Below the pieces are notes generated by a model, which saw only the letters and a program-made list of their open reading frames with translations, had not been told where the DNA came from and made no database searches. This document shows positions 11,690-24,339 of a DNA stretch of 64,000 nucleotides, piece after piece. The translations under genes were made by a program, and so were the position numbers. Origin of the DNA: Chrysemys picta bellii (lineage: Eukaryota > Chordata > Testudines > Emydidae); the NCBI RefSeq assembly GCF_011386835.1, contig NC_088792.1:108286421-108350420 (forward strand), written 5' to 3'. The stretch's first letter is position 1. Every line of letters starts with the position of its first letter.

Positions 11690-12662
11690 GATGCCCTTAC
11701 TATACTTTTCATTTTTCTGATTTTAACTCTGTTTGTGATGTACAATTTATCATTTCTATCATAAATGCAATAAGCTTTTTCTTTTCACTACTAGTGTACC
11801 ATTGGCTGTTCCTTCTGTAGTACTTATCATATTTATTATTGACTGAGGTTGGGCCAGTAGTTCCCCTTTTCCTGTGCTGATTTTCTTTTCCTTTGTCACC
11901 TGATGTTTTGAGAGTCTTCTTATAGCTTCCATATAAGATATGATAACAAGTTTTACCATTTGTATCTCTGGAGTTTGTCTTGCCTCAATACACCATCTAC
12001 ATGCTTGTCTGTGACTACACTTAACTCTTACTCTTTTATGCAATTTTCATAGGAATGTTCTTCTCCACATTTACCACATCTAAGTTTCCCTTTACAAACA
12101 TGTGCTATATACCCACAGTATTATTACTCATAATATCTGAAGGCAAGCTATATGGCTTGGTTCTAAACACCTGAAACACTAGTGTTCCTTTTTCAAGTAG
12201 AGTCCCTCCCTTAAATGTAATCAGCACAGCTGTTAATGACTTGCTTTCTCCTCCTCCTTTACTAATTAGTTACTTAATTACTTTACACTTCTCCTTTGCT
12301 TTTAGTTATATCATCATTGTTCAGATCTAAGGACATTCCATAGATTACCCTGTTTGGTTTAATAAAATTCGATGATAGCTGGCAATTTATTTTAACTGTC
12401 CCTAGCATTTTAGTTTTTAGCAGTTTATTCCCCTGATCTTTTGCTTTTACATTCAAGTAAAAGATCCCCATCACACAACCTCTGGGCTCTTGCTATATCC
12501 CCTATGCTTTTCTAATTGAATCAGATACTTTCAAATGTTTAATGTCACCTAATCTTATTTCTTTGGCTAGGGATCTTATAATTAAAACATTTTGGTTTAT
12601 TTCCTTCCTCAGCTTTGCTTTGTTGTTGATATCACCATCCGATTCTGCTTCTACTCTTTTCT

Positions 12663-12690
<28 letters not shown>
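11690..12690 (-). pseudogene. I-group LINE ORF1 (gag-like, CCHC zinc knuckles)
   Basis: This is a nucleic-acid-binding ORF1 of the type found in Jockey/I-superfamily LINEs. In minus-strand order it shows an N-terminal segment (KEINQNVLIIRSLAKEIRLGDIKHLKV), a middle block (KMLGTVKINCQLSSNFIKPNRVIYGMSLDL...DI, within 12283-12474), then a run of knuckles near 12060-12125. These read CGYIAHVCKGKLRCGKCGEEHSYENC, whose second knuckle is CX2CX3HX4C. A decayed third Cys cluster plus EIQMVK...ISYMEAI follows in 11759-12043. Several stops break the frame. No host protein explains this layout better. Confidence 0.72.

Positions 12691-12694
<4 letters not shown>
12664..12694. repeat. (CA)n microsatellite
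   Basis: About 15 CA dinucleotides, lying close to the presumed 5' end of the minus-strand LINE. It makes a spurious Cys-Val open frame on the minus strand. Confidence 0.95.
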
Positions 12695-12696
<2 letters not shown>

Positions 12697-13469
12697 CTTT
12701 GTATTTATTCTCCTTCTTTAATAGACTATTCTTCAATATTCAACATGACTTTATTGGGGGTTAGAAAATCCTCCAGCTCCCTCAGAAAAGTCTCAGGTCC
12801 CCAGCCAGCACTCTGATTACTGCAACTTCTATTAGTTGCAGGAGAGTACACTTGACTCTTGGAACTGCACCCAAATGATAGATTGAAATGGGCTGTTGAG
12901 AGTTAAAAGCTAATTAACTCATTAGCCAGCAGGTACTAAAGGCACAGGAAGCAAGCCTAAAGGGTAAAAGAAAATTTGGAGACGCAGGCCTTGAGCTAGT
13001 GTTTGGTGTCTCAGTCTAGCAGTTGAGGTCTCTATGATACTGGATAGTCTGTTAAGGAAGTAGGAAGAGATCTTTGTAAGCTAGAAAGTAGGCAGGAACC
13101 AATCTACTCTGCCAAAGTTGCATATGGTGGGAGACTACTAGGTAGTCAGGGAAACTTACCCCTAATCTTAGATAGTTTTGGAGCAATAAGCAGTTATATA
13201 CCCCTATTTCTGTAACACTTGAAAGACAACCTTTTGCAGGCAGTTGCTAGAAAAATTCTAGGGCTCAGCCTTGAAAAAGTAAGAGACATAAAATTTGAAA
13301 GGGTGGGTGAGGTTTTGACTGACCTAGAAATAAGATTGTTGACTCCCCTGCAGGTGGGGGTGTGTGTAAAATCAGCACAATTGAGAGCAAATCTGTTAAC
13401 ATTGATTGTGCTTCTGGAGCAGAGTCAGCTAAACTAGTCATCAAAGAGATACTAGGTGACTTCAGCCAC

Positions 13470-13496
13470 TTTTTTTTTTTTTTTTTTTTTTTTTTT
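13470..13496. repeat. Poly(T) tract, 27 bp
   Basis: Uninterrupted T27. Could be a poly(A) tail on the minus strand or a simple homopolymer. Confidence 0.9.
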
Positions 13497-13872
13497 GCAC
13501 CTATATATGCAATCCCATCTTGTAATTTAGTCCTTGAATTGTGCTGTTTATAATCTGAATCAAAATGTCCACAGCTATCCAGATACAGTATGGTAGTATG
13601 AAGAATGCAACAGTGACTGCCAGGAGTTTTTGCAGTAGCTTTCTTTCACTGGTCCTAGAGATACAGCATTCCCTCAGTCACTGTAACCTCACAAACAGTG
13701 AGTCCCTCATTATGACTTCTGTTTTAAAATAGAGGCAGGGCTAATAGTTCTGCCTTTGTTTAAGGTTGCCTCCGAACTTCCTATTATAAGCCCCTGCTTT
13801 CAGTTTACATCTTCATCAAATATTAACAGTCTAGGCTGAAATTTTCCATGCTGGGTATCTCCCTCAGGCTGA

Positions 13873-13892
13873 TTTTTTTTTTTTTTTTTTTT
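13873..13892. repeat. Poly(T) tract, 20 bp
   Basis: Uninterrupted T20 with no identifiable retroelement body attached. Confidence 0.9.
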
Positions 13893-15708
13893 ATGTTTCA
13901 GCCCAAATGTTTGAACCATTTCCAAGGATGAGACTAGGGAAAAATGTGGTTTTTGTTCATTTGTTTGTTTGTTTCTTCCTCCCCACATGTGAAAAGATAT
14001 AATTCTTGCATTTGTTTTCACTGAGAATCTCTAATACCTCCATTCTTTGGAGTAAGTGCTTGACATTAAGCACCAAGGCAACCCACCATAGGCAAAACAT
14101 CATTTAATTTTTGAATACAGAATACTCAATGAACTGCCCATGCATGATATAAAATAAGATTAAATCAGTTGTGTGTTCAAGTAAGAAATATATATGATTT
14201 AATATAAAACATTTATATATAAAATGAATATGTATGTTTAGCACATTACTGACTTCACATGCACACCTATGTAATATAAATAAAAGGATTGCTAAGATTC
14301 TGGCTCTCCCTTTAGATTTAGTTTTAATAAACAGAAGTGTAGCATTCTGATTGCTCAATAGCTAATACATTCATAACATTATTAATGGTGAAAGCAGAGA
14401 ATGGAAACACAGTATTGTAAGTATGTTAATTATTAGGTGGTCTTCCTCTGACCAGGCTAACAGTCCTTTTGAGGTTTCTATTAAGTGAAATGCTGCGAGG
14501 AATGAATGTTTGTTGTGACATCATGAATCTATGTGCTTGCATGTTTCTAATCTACTTAAAGCTGAGGTGCTGTTGCATTACAATAGCTAAGGACAATATG
14601 CTGATACGAAAACCAGGGACCAAATTCTAGCAAGTTCAGCATAATCGTTGCACAAACATATACTGCAAAAGCAGTGTTAATGCACACCATCTTCTGGCTG
14701 TTAAATTAGCCCCAGATGCTGCCTATCTAGTCTTACTAAGACTAGGAATAATTTATATGGAGAGCTCTGCAAAGCACCTGCTATGGAGTCAAAAAGTATC
14801 TGCCTATTAATATATAGAACTCACCCCAGACTGCTTGCTGACATCAAGTAACACCCTGCTTATGAAGAATTTATGGAGGGGCATCTTCCAGGATTTTTGT
14901 GGGAATGCAATTGGGATGTATTTTTTTCATCATGTGGTTCTGAAATGGAATGGGTAGTTTTTTCATGTTTTCACATAGCCAATCATAATCTTAACTGTTT
15001 GCTTTTTAAATGGAAACTAATATAATACATTTTTTCTAGTAGTAGAATGTAGGGTCAGGTGTTTCCCTTCCTATAGGCAGCTCAGAAGGGAGTTGGGATG
15101 AGGTTTTTTTTGCCATGACAGCCTTACAAGTTTAGCAGTTTTACAGGACCAGTATGTGGCTCACTGTTGAAAACCCAGTCAATTCAAATTGTTTGAATTC
15201 TTGAGAACTCTTTGCAATGGAAGAGATTAAACAAACTAATTAGTTCTGAGTATGGAAAAGACACATGTGATGTTGATTAGAACATTGTACAATTTTGGGA
15301 TTGGAAAAATAGGAGTTAGGGATAGAAAGAACCAGAGCTTGTCAAATAATGCAAAACCAATGTAAATAAAAACTTGTTCCAATTCCAAGTGGCTGTTCAA
15401 TTTGGCTAAGTTCACATGTCCTAGCTATCTATTCACAAACCAGTTGTTGTTTGCACTAATTTTGTGGGAGCTCTTGGTGGGAATGCCTCTAGTGGAACAC
15501 AGACATATGTTAATGTGTAAACAAGAGTATTTGCTCCTTCATTATTCAATGTTTGTTCTTTATTTTCTTTATTGCTCTGTTTAACAAGTTTTGATCTTCA
15601 GGTGGGGAACAGAAATACTGTGTGACTCTCACAAAACAAAATGACTGACATTGAATAATCAAAGTGAACAATCTAAAGGTTTGAAATTTTTTCAGCCAAA
15701 CTACTTAA

Positions 15709-16310
15709 TTGAGCTGGCGAGAAAATGTTGATTTTACCCAGGGAAAATTAACAAAAACAAACCAAAATAATTGTTTTCATTGAATTTTTTTCATGGGCAA
15801 GTTGGTGTCCTTAGTGTGTTCTCCCCAATCTAAAATGAAAATAGTTTGTCCAAAACCTGAAATATTTTTATTTGGAAATACTGCCATGGTACCTCTTGGG
15901 AGCTGTAGTTAGGTGCCTCAATCACCCATTTCCCACTATAGGCTGGGATTTGTGATTGGACTACATTTCCCAGGATGCAACAGGATCTTGTCATGGCAAG
16001 GTGAAATGGTTACATCATAGCAGTCACATGGGAAATGTAGTCCAGCTGGGTGAACCCAGTTAATAGAAGACAATGGGGACATGAGGAAACTGAACTTCAG
16101 TTCCTGTGAGGCATGGTGGCAGGATATTTGAATCAAAAGTTTTCACCTTTTGAGCAAAATATTTCAATTTTGGGACATTTTTTCAAATTATGCAGAAAGA
16201 CTTTCCATGGAAAACATAACATTAGGATTGATTTGCATATGATTTGTAAACAGAAAATAGGGCTGAGTTTGTTGGATAATTATTTGCTATGAATAATTTG
16301 ACCAGCTCTA
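15709..16310. mobile_element. Inverted-repeat MITE, TAGAGCTGG family (copy A)
   Basis: The left end TTGAGCTGG and right end CCAGCTCTA are inverted repeats of a TAGAGCTGG terminus. The middle contains opposed copies of a WCTACATTTCCCAG-like motif (about 15957-15975 and 16028-16045). The flanks are AT-rich with AAAATT-type strings. No clean target duplication is visible. A second diverged copy lies at 25918-26592 and a shorter one with the same ends at 34711-35014. Confidence 0.55.
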
Positions 16311-19300
16311 GAAGAGACCCAACAAGCTTGCAATTTCGCAGTCTGTTTAGAGTGCCTACTGACCCAGGAAAAACTATAGAATTGTTCTCCCCTGCCCCCC
16401 CACCCCAAAAAACTAGTATCCTTTCTAATATAGTAGGAAGAAAAAAAGTATGTTTTTAACAGTCTCAGCATATTTTATTTTATCACATTTGGTTACTGTA
16501 TTAAAAGATGTAACTGGCTCAGATATAGACATATTTTTAGGGTTGGTTGGCAATTTTTCAATTAAGCTTTCTTCCCTTGGAAAATGAAGATGTGTTCATA
16601 TCAAAACAATTTGTAGGAAAGGGTTGGTTTGGATAAATTTGTTTAAAAAAATGTTAAGGAAAATTTCAAATTCTAATTTTAGATTTCAAATGACCACCTT
16701 CTTTTAGAAATTTAAGCTAATGGTAATACAAAAAATAAAAGTTGAAATCAAAACATTTCAAAATAATCAAAACACCTTGATGGACCCAAACAGATTTTTC
16801 TTTTCAAATCTTCAATTTGCAAAAATGTTTGAGACTGACTTTTCATCCCAATTTGTGATGGGAATTTTTTTCAAAATCTTGAACATTTTCCCTGAACAGG
16901 AAAATAGCTTCCCAATGTGCTCTAGTTATTCTGTCACTGTTTTTCTAATCACTTTCTATGGGACTTAATCATTTCAAAGCCTATTTCTTGCTGTTTTTTT
17001 AAATACATTTTTACTTACTATTTTCAGGGCTATATTTCCTTGTATGTACCACGGTTTGAACCCCGTTCACTTTTACAAGAGGAGAATTTGACTCAGTGTT
17101 CAGTGTCTTCTGTAACAGGGGAAGGAGGTGTTTGGATAAAGTCAGTTGAGCAACAGCAATTTGTAGACTTACTGCACAGAGAGGACATTAATTGAGCTCT
17201 GATGCTGTAGTACATTATACTTGCTTGAATAATCTGGCATTCATCCTGCACACACATTTTCCCTTGCATTCTTAGTGTATGTCTAGCTTTTCCATTTTGA
17301 ATTATACCTGCAAAATGTTATATATAGGTTTCCATACTTCTCTATCTTGTGCTGTATTTGTTGAAATGGCCTACCTCTGTTTGTGTGGTAATTAAGTACT
17401 GTAGACAGTTTTGCAGACTAGCATTTGATGTCTGTCTGTCTGTCTTTAGACACATTACCTCACATATTCTTAACCCTCCTCTTTCTTGCTCCACAAGTAG
17501 CAGCAGGCAAGATATTTGTAGGGTTGATTATGGGGAAAGTAGCCCACGTGCAACTCACTATAACAAATAAATCTATGGATTAATAGGCTACACAGTATGA
17601 TGGTGGCTACTCCATTTATTCTGAGTTCCGCCTAACATTTGATATCTCTTCCTTGGTCTAGATGCCCTCACCCTTCTCCTCAAAGTCTAATGTTGGAAAG
17701 ATAGTAACAGCAAAAATGAACTAAAATTTCCCTTTCATTGGGGAAATCAGGAGAGGGCAAGCTCGTTAAGGAGGGGCATAGCTAAATTGACCAAAAGATG
17801 CACTGATAGAGTACATCCCCTTAGTGGCCTCTGTTGATGGGGTTTCTGTTGAACCAATAGAGAAAACAAAGCCTGCTTTGCCGTAATCTAATCTCAGAGG
17901 GAGGGGACTGATGGAAATATTGCTTGCTTCTCTTTGGGGGGGTAAATCCCTCTATCAAAGCTGCAGCTGATGTAGCTAGCATATGAATGTGAAATTTGGA
18001 CCTCCTGCAACAGCTAAAGTGAATTTGGCTCCAGAACTAAGACATGAACAACTTGCTACAATGGGTACACAAAAAAGTAGCCTAGCACATCTCCATGCAG
18101 AAATGGAGCTCTGTAGAAGAAGTGTGAGTTTGGCAGATTGATTGTGCTAATTATGGTATTGGACAGAGTGAAGGAAATAAAATCCTAATTGTGCTGTCAA
18201 AACTTCACTTCTGCAATCTAACACATCTGGCCAAAAGTGTCCCAGGGAACATTTATTATAAGAAACTATGATTGCATTCAGTTATTTTATGAGACTAACT
18301 ATAAGGGCTGCATGGAGTCCAGTACTTGAAGAATAACAGGAAATGAAAAAGTTGATATAGGAGCTAATAGTGAATTAAGTAGAGAGAATATAGACACAGA
18401 AATTCCATTAAGTTCACAAAAAAATCAATAAAATAAGAGCAAAAGGGCAAGAGAAAAATAGCAAATAATGTGAGACTGAAAAGAATGTTTAAAGTAAATA
18501 AAGGTGGATAGGAAATGCATCTTAGTAAGAAATAATGAGGACTATAATTGTGATGTTCAGAATGTGAAACGTTCATCATGTTCTAAAGAAATACTTAAGT
18601 ATAAAAACAATATGTTTTCATCTATACATCTCAAGAACCTTTACAAAGCCAGGCACCAGTATCTGAAATTTACTGCTGAGGAAAGTGAGGTAAAGGGCAG
18701 GCTAAGTGTCTTGACTAAGGCCACACAAATTGAGTCAGTGGCAGAATCACAAATAGAAACCCAATATTTGGAATCCTAGCTCCGTACATAATCAACTAGA
18801 AAACAGCTGTCCTACCTTGATTGTTCATACAGTTTTTTCTTCAAACTGCATGCTCCATAATGTTTACATTATTAGTTGATGAGCATTGATACATTATAAA
18901 GCATGAAATTTGGAAAATATAAAATATTAGCAGACTTTTGATGGAACCATACAGCGTTCATTATGTTTGGGAAATATATTGAACAAGTGAATAAATAGAA
19001 AAGAAGAAAAAGCTTGTTAGAGAGCTGTGAGAAACTTCTGTAATGAGCCAAAATCAAGCAAAATGTGCCTGGTTTGGAATTTTGTAGCAAACCCAAAACT
19101 CATCAAGGTTCATATTTAAAAACAAAGCCCTCCAAACTAGTTGGTTTAACTACTAGTATTAACTCATTGTTGTCATTAGGAAAACATAGAAACTCATTGC
19201 TTTTAACCAAAATAAGTTTTTTTCTAAAAAAAAAAAAAGGCAGTTCAAATCCAAAACTTTGTGTTGAGATCTTGGATTTGAGAGCCCAGTTTGCCCCTCC

Positions 19301-20284
19301 TCCCCCTGGAAATGGGTACACAGATTCCTTGACGCTCCCCCATTAACTGTTGTTGTCTCTTTCCTTTCCTGCTTCAGTTTACTTCAGCCACTAGGTTTGT
19401 ACTAATTCAGAACCAAAATTAGAGGTTCATGAAATATTCCAAATCATTCAATGGGGACCTGTGCTGGGGGGGGGGGAGGGAAGAGGAAGAAGAGAGAGAG
19501 ACACCTGTCATTTCAAGTGCTAATAAACAGAAAGCCTTGCCTGGAACAATGCGGAAAGAAAATGGAATTTGTTTGGCTTGTTGACATTCAAATAAGGAGA
19601 GTAAATTAGAAATGGAAGGAAAGCATTAATTCTGTAGGTAGCTCTGATTAATTGGCTTTCTGATAAAACCAGTAATGTATTTCTAACAAAGAAAGTAAGG
19701 AGGAACTGGAGGCACCTGATATTGCTTGCAATCTTCATGTTCAATTTCATGATAAAATTTGTGCTGGTTTTCCCAGTGAAGATTAATAATAATGAATGAA
19801 ATTTGTCCCTGAGATTAATTATTTTTCTTATAGGTTTTCTGTGGGTTCTTTTGGGGAAATTTCTAGTGCCTTTCTTACCCATTCATTTACACAGGTACAT
19901 CAATAAAGTCAGAATCAATAGGTACAATTATAAAGGGTTTTCCTTTTGAGAATCTCAACATGCTTTATAGATATCATTTAGCTTTTTTCCAAAACACCTC
20001 TGGTAGATAGATAACATCTGCACAGGATTCTCATTTGTGGGTCTTAGCTCCTACTTGTGAACCTGTTAGAACTCCCCTTACTCTTAAGATTTTACCTTGA
20101 GGGCAGAGGCAGCTAACTACAGCATAAGCCAAACCCTCTCCATGCTGTCATTTTCAGCCCCCTGCCAAATATAGCCTTGGAGTTGCAGCTTATAACAGGC
20201 AAAGAGTTATTTGCTGTTATTGCTTATAACCGTCCCCTGAACAGAATATGCTAGATTGGCAAAATGACTTTTTTAATGTCTTAA
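16311..20284. other. Gene-free interval, mostly AT-rich
   Basis: 16540-16900 has AAAATTTC/GAAATTTT-rich sequence resembling the flanks of the TAGAGCTGG MITEs, without clear ends. A short (CTGT)n lies near 17429-17446. A MIR-like fragment is annotated at 18645-18790. No gene is supported. Confidence 0.4.
18645..18790 (-). repeat. MIR/CORE-SINE-like fragment
   Basis: On the minus strand it resembles the MIR-type module that runs from a GTCACTTAG-like block to TTTCCTCAGCAGTAAA. The plus strand shows TTTACTGCTGAGGAAAGTGAGG followed by CTAAGTGTCTTGACTAAGGCCACAC. Boundaries are approximate. Confidence 0.6.
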
Positions 20285-20405
20285 CGACATATACACTTGG
20301 CTGTCACTGACATAGCTATGCCATTCAGGGGTGTGATATTTGTTTTCTCACAGTCCTAACAGATATAGTTATGCCAACAAAACCTCTAAGTGTAGACCCG
20401 GCCTG
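20285..20405. mobile_element. Short inverted-repeat MITE remnant
   Basis: The two halves are loosely inverted. ACACTTGG...GACATAGCTATGCCATTCAGGGGTGTGA on the left faces the complement of TCACAGTCCTAACAGATATAGTTATGCC...AAGTGTAGA on the right. No duplication is seen and the ends are uncertain. Confidence 0.45.
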
Positions 20406-22009
20406 TATGTTCTAGTCTGTTCAGGGATTGTGATTAGCAAAGTAGGTCCCTACAGGAGACTATATCTCAGCAACCATTACTCTAGCACTTCATTGAATCC
20501 TACTGCCACATACTGAATGTTCTTTTACTATTTATAACTCTGCTTTCCAGGCAGGTCAATACAGTTCCCTAGAATCTTGAGGCCTTTGCTTCAGTGTGCT
20601 TCTCCATCATTTCAATGCCTGTTATTTCTCACCATTTCATTGCCTGCCATAGGGCTCTGGTGCCTCTCAACTTTAGAGCCCTACCGTGTTCCGTCACTTC
20701 AGTTCCTGTTTTCTCAGTGCACCAGCATTTCTCTCTGCAGATAGGTGCCTTTCAGTCAGCACCTGAGGGTATGTCCCTTAGAGTCCATCCATTGATATTG
20801 TGGATTTATTACCAATGTGGCATCCCATCTTCAGGTGTTCTCTCTATTGTAGAAGGGAATGACTACAATGGAAGTATTTTATAATTTGTATACTATACTG
20901 CTATGCAGTTTAAATAGTCTAGATTATTATAGACTGCATGGAAAGAAAAAAGAAATCAGACAAATAGATGACCTTGTTTGGAACTTGGCAGCTTTTACCT
21001 GCACAGATGTTTATTCCAATAGGTTCTTGAAAGTTCTGGGGGGGGGGGTCACCTGCCTGGGAAAATGTTCTATTTATTTTTCATTGGATCAGATTTCACC
21101 AAATAGCAGCTACTTTAAAAATGAAACACCTCCTCTTCATAAGTATTGTTCTGAGTCCTAGTGATACATTTTCTCTGCCAGGGCAGTCAACGCCATCAAA
21201 GGCAGGAAAAAATCCCAATTTTCCCTTCCTTCTGACACTGGAATTTGAACAAGGAGCCTCTGAGAGCCCTTTTCAGCATGTCATTGCTTCTGTGTGTTTT
21301 TTAAGGAAATATCTTCCCCTCTTGTTTTTTTCTTGGAAGGTGTGAAGGGGGCAAAAAATGCTCTTTTTTGACAAAATACTGTTGGGTTGTTGATGGTTTG
21401 AACCAATGTAACATCAACCCTGCCTCCCCTCCAACCCAGTACAATACCCTATGTGGCTCAATATCACTTTGTTAAATGCAGCCACCTGGTCTGGGTTTGC
21501 AAATCTATGCTCACATACTGCCTTTGGTGGCCAGAGTTGCAGCTAATTAACATGCACCCTCTGCATGTGGGATAGTGGAGGTGAGGAGGTAGAACAGTAG
21601 TATCCCGTGTTGCAGTGCATACCTATTTCTTTTGACATCTTACCATAGGACTTTCCAATTTAACTAAGGGAGTTTCCCCTGTAAAAGGACTGTGAGTAAA
21701 CACTGTTTAAAGTGGTCTGGGAAAAAAAAAAGGGTCTGGGGAGGGGATGTCTTTCATTACTCCCACATCTGTCCATCCCCCTGCCTAACAACTAATTCTA
21801 CCCCCACAAGCTCCCTTATCAGTTCTGCTCCCCCAGCCTCACTTCTTCAGCTCCTGAGGTTCTTTACTCCCCTAGACCTGGAGGAGATGGACTGCAGGGG
21901 AGTCCCTACTCCCTCTGCAAAACCAGGCTTGGGGAGAGAGGTGGGAGGAGCTGTCCTGTTGCTTACAGAAGGGGAGAGTGAAATAGGAAGCTGAAATAAC
22001 CTGGCTCAG
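20406..22009. other. Gene-free interval
   Basis: No repeat ends or coding signature recognised. Short open frames around 20594-21345 have no recognisable motif and look random. Confidence 0.4.
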
Positions 22010-22330
22010 GACAAGAAAGAGAAACTAACTTTATAATCTATTAGTTAAGGTATTCCCTGGGATGTGGAAGGGTAAGGTTCAAGACCCTGCTCCAACTAAT
22101 ATTTATTATATTAAATTAAATTAAGTTTGTGAAAGACCCCAATGCCTGGAGCGAGAGACACCTCCATCCCAAAACAATTAATAGCCTGCAGGTTAGGGCA
22201 CTTGTCTCAGATACAAGAGATCAAAGCCCTGCTCTCACTGTTTTGGAGCGAGGACTTGAAGCCAGGTCTCCTTCATCCTAGGTGACTGCATTAATCACTG
22301 AGGTATTGGCTGTTCTGGGATGAAGGTTGG
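22010..22330. repeat. tRNA-like cassette, tandem and inverted
   Basis: Three tRNA-like segments lie close together. One plus-strand copy is around 22045-22105, with TTAAGGTATTCCCTGGGATG and GGTTCAAGACCCTGC. A second plus-strand copy is around 22180-22240, with TTAGGGCACTTGTCTCAGATAC. A minus-strand copy is around 22245-22315, reading CAGTGATTAATGCAGTCACC...GGCTTCAAGTCCTCGC. Each has A-box and B-box-like sequence. The arrangement recalls the cassettes at 36640-36830 and in 54.76-56.18 kb. They do not look like functional tRNA genes. Confidence 0.5.
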
Positions 22331-23494
22331 TTTGTCTGCTTTTTTGTTGAAAAACTTCACAGGTCTGATGCAGAACATGAAAATTTTCCAAGCTCTCAAA
22401 AACATATTCTCAGGATGGGGAAACAGTTTCCTGCTCAGCTCTAATTGTGAGCACTTATAAATCTCTACATATCTTTCTTTTCTCTTCTCTCTGACTGAAT
22501 GCATTAGCCCAAAAAGGTTCATTGGAGATGTCAAAAATCATTAACATTAACCATCCTGATAGGAAAAAGAGAGAAATTCACCCTCCCTCCCATGTCTGAA
22601 GATGGTTTAATACACTCTTCATTTCAAGTTGAAAATGAAAACCACATTTAAATCTATAACTTGTCTGTCTCAAACATTTATTTAAACAGGAATTCACACA
22701 GAAAATATAAATATTTTATAATGTAACTACCATCAGCTCATTTTTGGGAAACTGTATTGAATGTTTGAGTATGTACCATCAAAAGCTCAAATGCAGAGTT
22801 TTTTCTATATTTTTCAAAGTTCAATTTTCTTTCAGTGTCAAGCTCATAAATAACTCTTATTCTAAACTTCATATTCATAGAATGATTTGCAAAAATACCC
22901 CTCAGATCCTGCTCGTTGTCAGTTCTGATGATTTAGAAGTGGGTTCATTTTACATCTTCAATGAGTTGTTTAGAGGCTCAAATTGACCATTTTCTGTCCT
23001 CCTTTTGTTAGAACAAGTGTTAATGCTAGAGGACTAAGGAAGTAATTCTCACATTTACAAAGGAATTGTTGGGGAATATAATGCTTTGGCATATTACTAT
23101 TAAATTTCTGCATTGTGCATGTGGTACCAGCAAGGGGGAAAGGGAGTTGAAAAGTCTGTAATGCAAATCCTACTGCACCTTTTCAGTAGTCACTTAACCT
23201 CCTGGATGGACATATGAAAAGCAACACTTTGGAGTTTTAAGGCTTTTATAAAAAAACCAAAAACAAAAATACATCCACAACTCTCTGTAGAAAATAATGT
23301 AAATGTAACATTGACATTACCAACCCATTACGGAGCAGGAGGATTGCATGCATTGTTTACTCAACAGACCTGCCCCAGGAGAAAGAAAGTGAACTTTGAA
23401 AAATATCAAAAACTGTTTTTCCCCGCCTCTGTTTAGATATTTGTCAGTGAATTATTATTACATGTGTCCATACACAAGAGGAACGAACAAACAC
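22331..23494. other. Gene-free interval
   Basis: No gene. The sequence CCTGCTCAGCTCTA near 22432-22445 could be the right end of a TAGAGCTGG-type MITE whose left end I cannot place. Confidence 0.35.
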
Positions 23495-23720
23495 GGATGA
23501 TCTCATAGTTAAAGCATTGGATCGGGGTCCGAAGATTTGGATTCGGTTCAATTCCTGGCTTTTTCTGTGAACTTGAACATCTGTAGAATGGGGATAGCTA
23601 TACATCTCATACTGGTTGTCTGTCTGATCTATTTAGGTTGTAAGCTCTAGGGTTAAGGGACTATATCTTACTATGTGTCTGTACTCTCCTTCCATGACCT
23701 AGTGAGAACACACATTCTCC
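23495..23720 (+). repeat. MIR/CORE-SINE-like element with tRNA-related head
   Basis: The head reads CATAGTTAAAGCATTGGATC...GGTTCAATTCCTGGCT, an A-box/B-box arrangement. It is followed by a CORE-like middle (AGAATGGGGATAG) and an L2-type tail resembling TTGTAAGCTCTAGGGTTAAGGGACTATATCTTA. It is degraded but collinear with the family layout. Confidence 0.65.
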
Positions 23721-24339
23721 TGAATTCAAGGGATGCATCTCTACTCAGGTGAGCATTTGCAAAAGATGCTTAGAACCAGCATATATTTACTCTGAAGACC
23801 AGCTTTATGAGTTCTCCAGTACCTATCTGTAACCCTCTTAAAGTGTTCACACAAATGTGGAAACTATGACTTAGGCAAATCACTTAACTCTATCAGTGGA
23901 GTGAATGTCCAAGTTGAGATTCCAAGGATACATGACTAGTAGTTCTAGGTTCGAGCCATTAAACCATGCAATTTGTTGGCCACATACATATGAAAAAAGT
24001 AATCTTGGTTACAGCTGCAAACTGATTATCCAATAGTTAGGAATTCAACTGGTCTCACAAACTGTGAACATGTAACAAATGATCAACACCCTCAAAGTAA
24101 ATATAATTAAAGCTGGACAAAAATAGTTGGACAAAGTTTACTTAACAAAAAATCCAGTTTTGGCAGACCTGAAAATACTCTCAAATGTGACATGAATTAT
24201 CTGGGATTTTTTTGTGGCTGGCAGCAGTGGCAGAGAGGCGGCATCCCTTACAACCTGTGGCCAAATGGTTAGAATGCACACATTTGTCAGCTACCATTGA
24301 TCCTAATTATTTACATTCTTTCACTCTTCTAAGCTTTCC
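23721..24339. other. Gene-free interval
   Basis: Nothing recognised apart from probable flank of the RTE-type remnant that follows. Confidence 0.35.

Larger units (their letters stand above)
5751..12700 (-). mobile_element. Decayed I-group (RNase H-bearing) non-LTR retrotransposon, split by a CR1
   Basis: Read on the minus strand from about 12700 to 5751, the fragments occur in the order of an APE-type, I-superfamily LINE: ORF1 with CCHC zinc knuckles, APE endonuclease, reverse transcriptase, RNase H, then a C-terminal CX2C...H...C zinc motif. A T12 run at 5751-5762 would be the poly(A) tail on the minus strand. The 5' limit is uncertain; a (CA)n tract lies at 12664-12694. A CR1 (about 6944-9484) interrupts it. 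Many stops and frameshifts mean it is dead and old. RNase H argues against the Vingi clade, which lacks it; I, Nimb or Ingi are all possible. Confidence 0.82.
12701..15708. other. Gene-free interval with homopolymer T tracts
   Basis: No coding region is supported. T27 lies at about 13470-13496 and T20 at about 13873-13892; either could be a decayed poly(A) tail of a minus-strand insertion, but I recognise no body for them. The stretch just past 12700 could contain the 5' UTR of the LINE. Confidence 0.4.

Noticed and set aside
12502..12816. Open frames with Cys-Val or Thr-His runs
   Set aside because: These runs are the translated (CA)n microsatellite. Only the downstream minus-strand part belongs to LINE ORF1.
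22010..22330. Functional tRNA genes
   Set aside because: Only A-box/B-box-like pieces are present; acceptor and anticodon arms do not pair properly and no T-run terminator follows.
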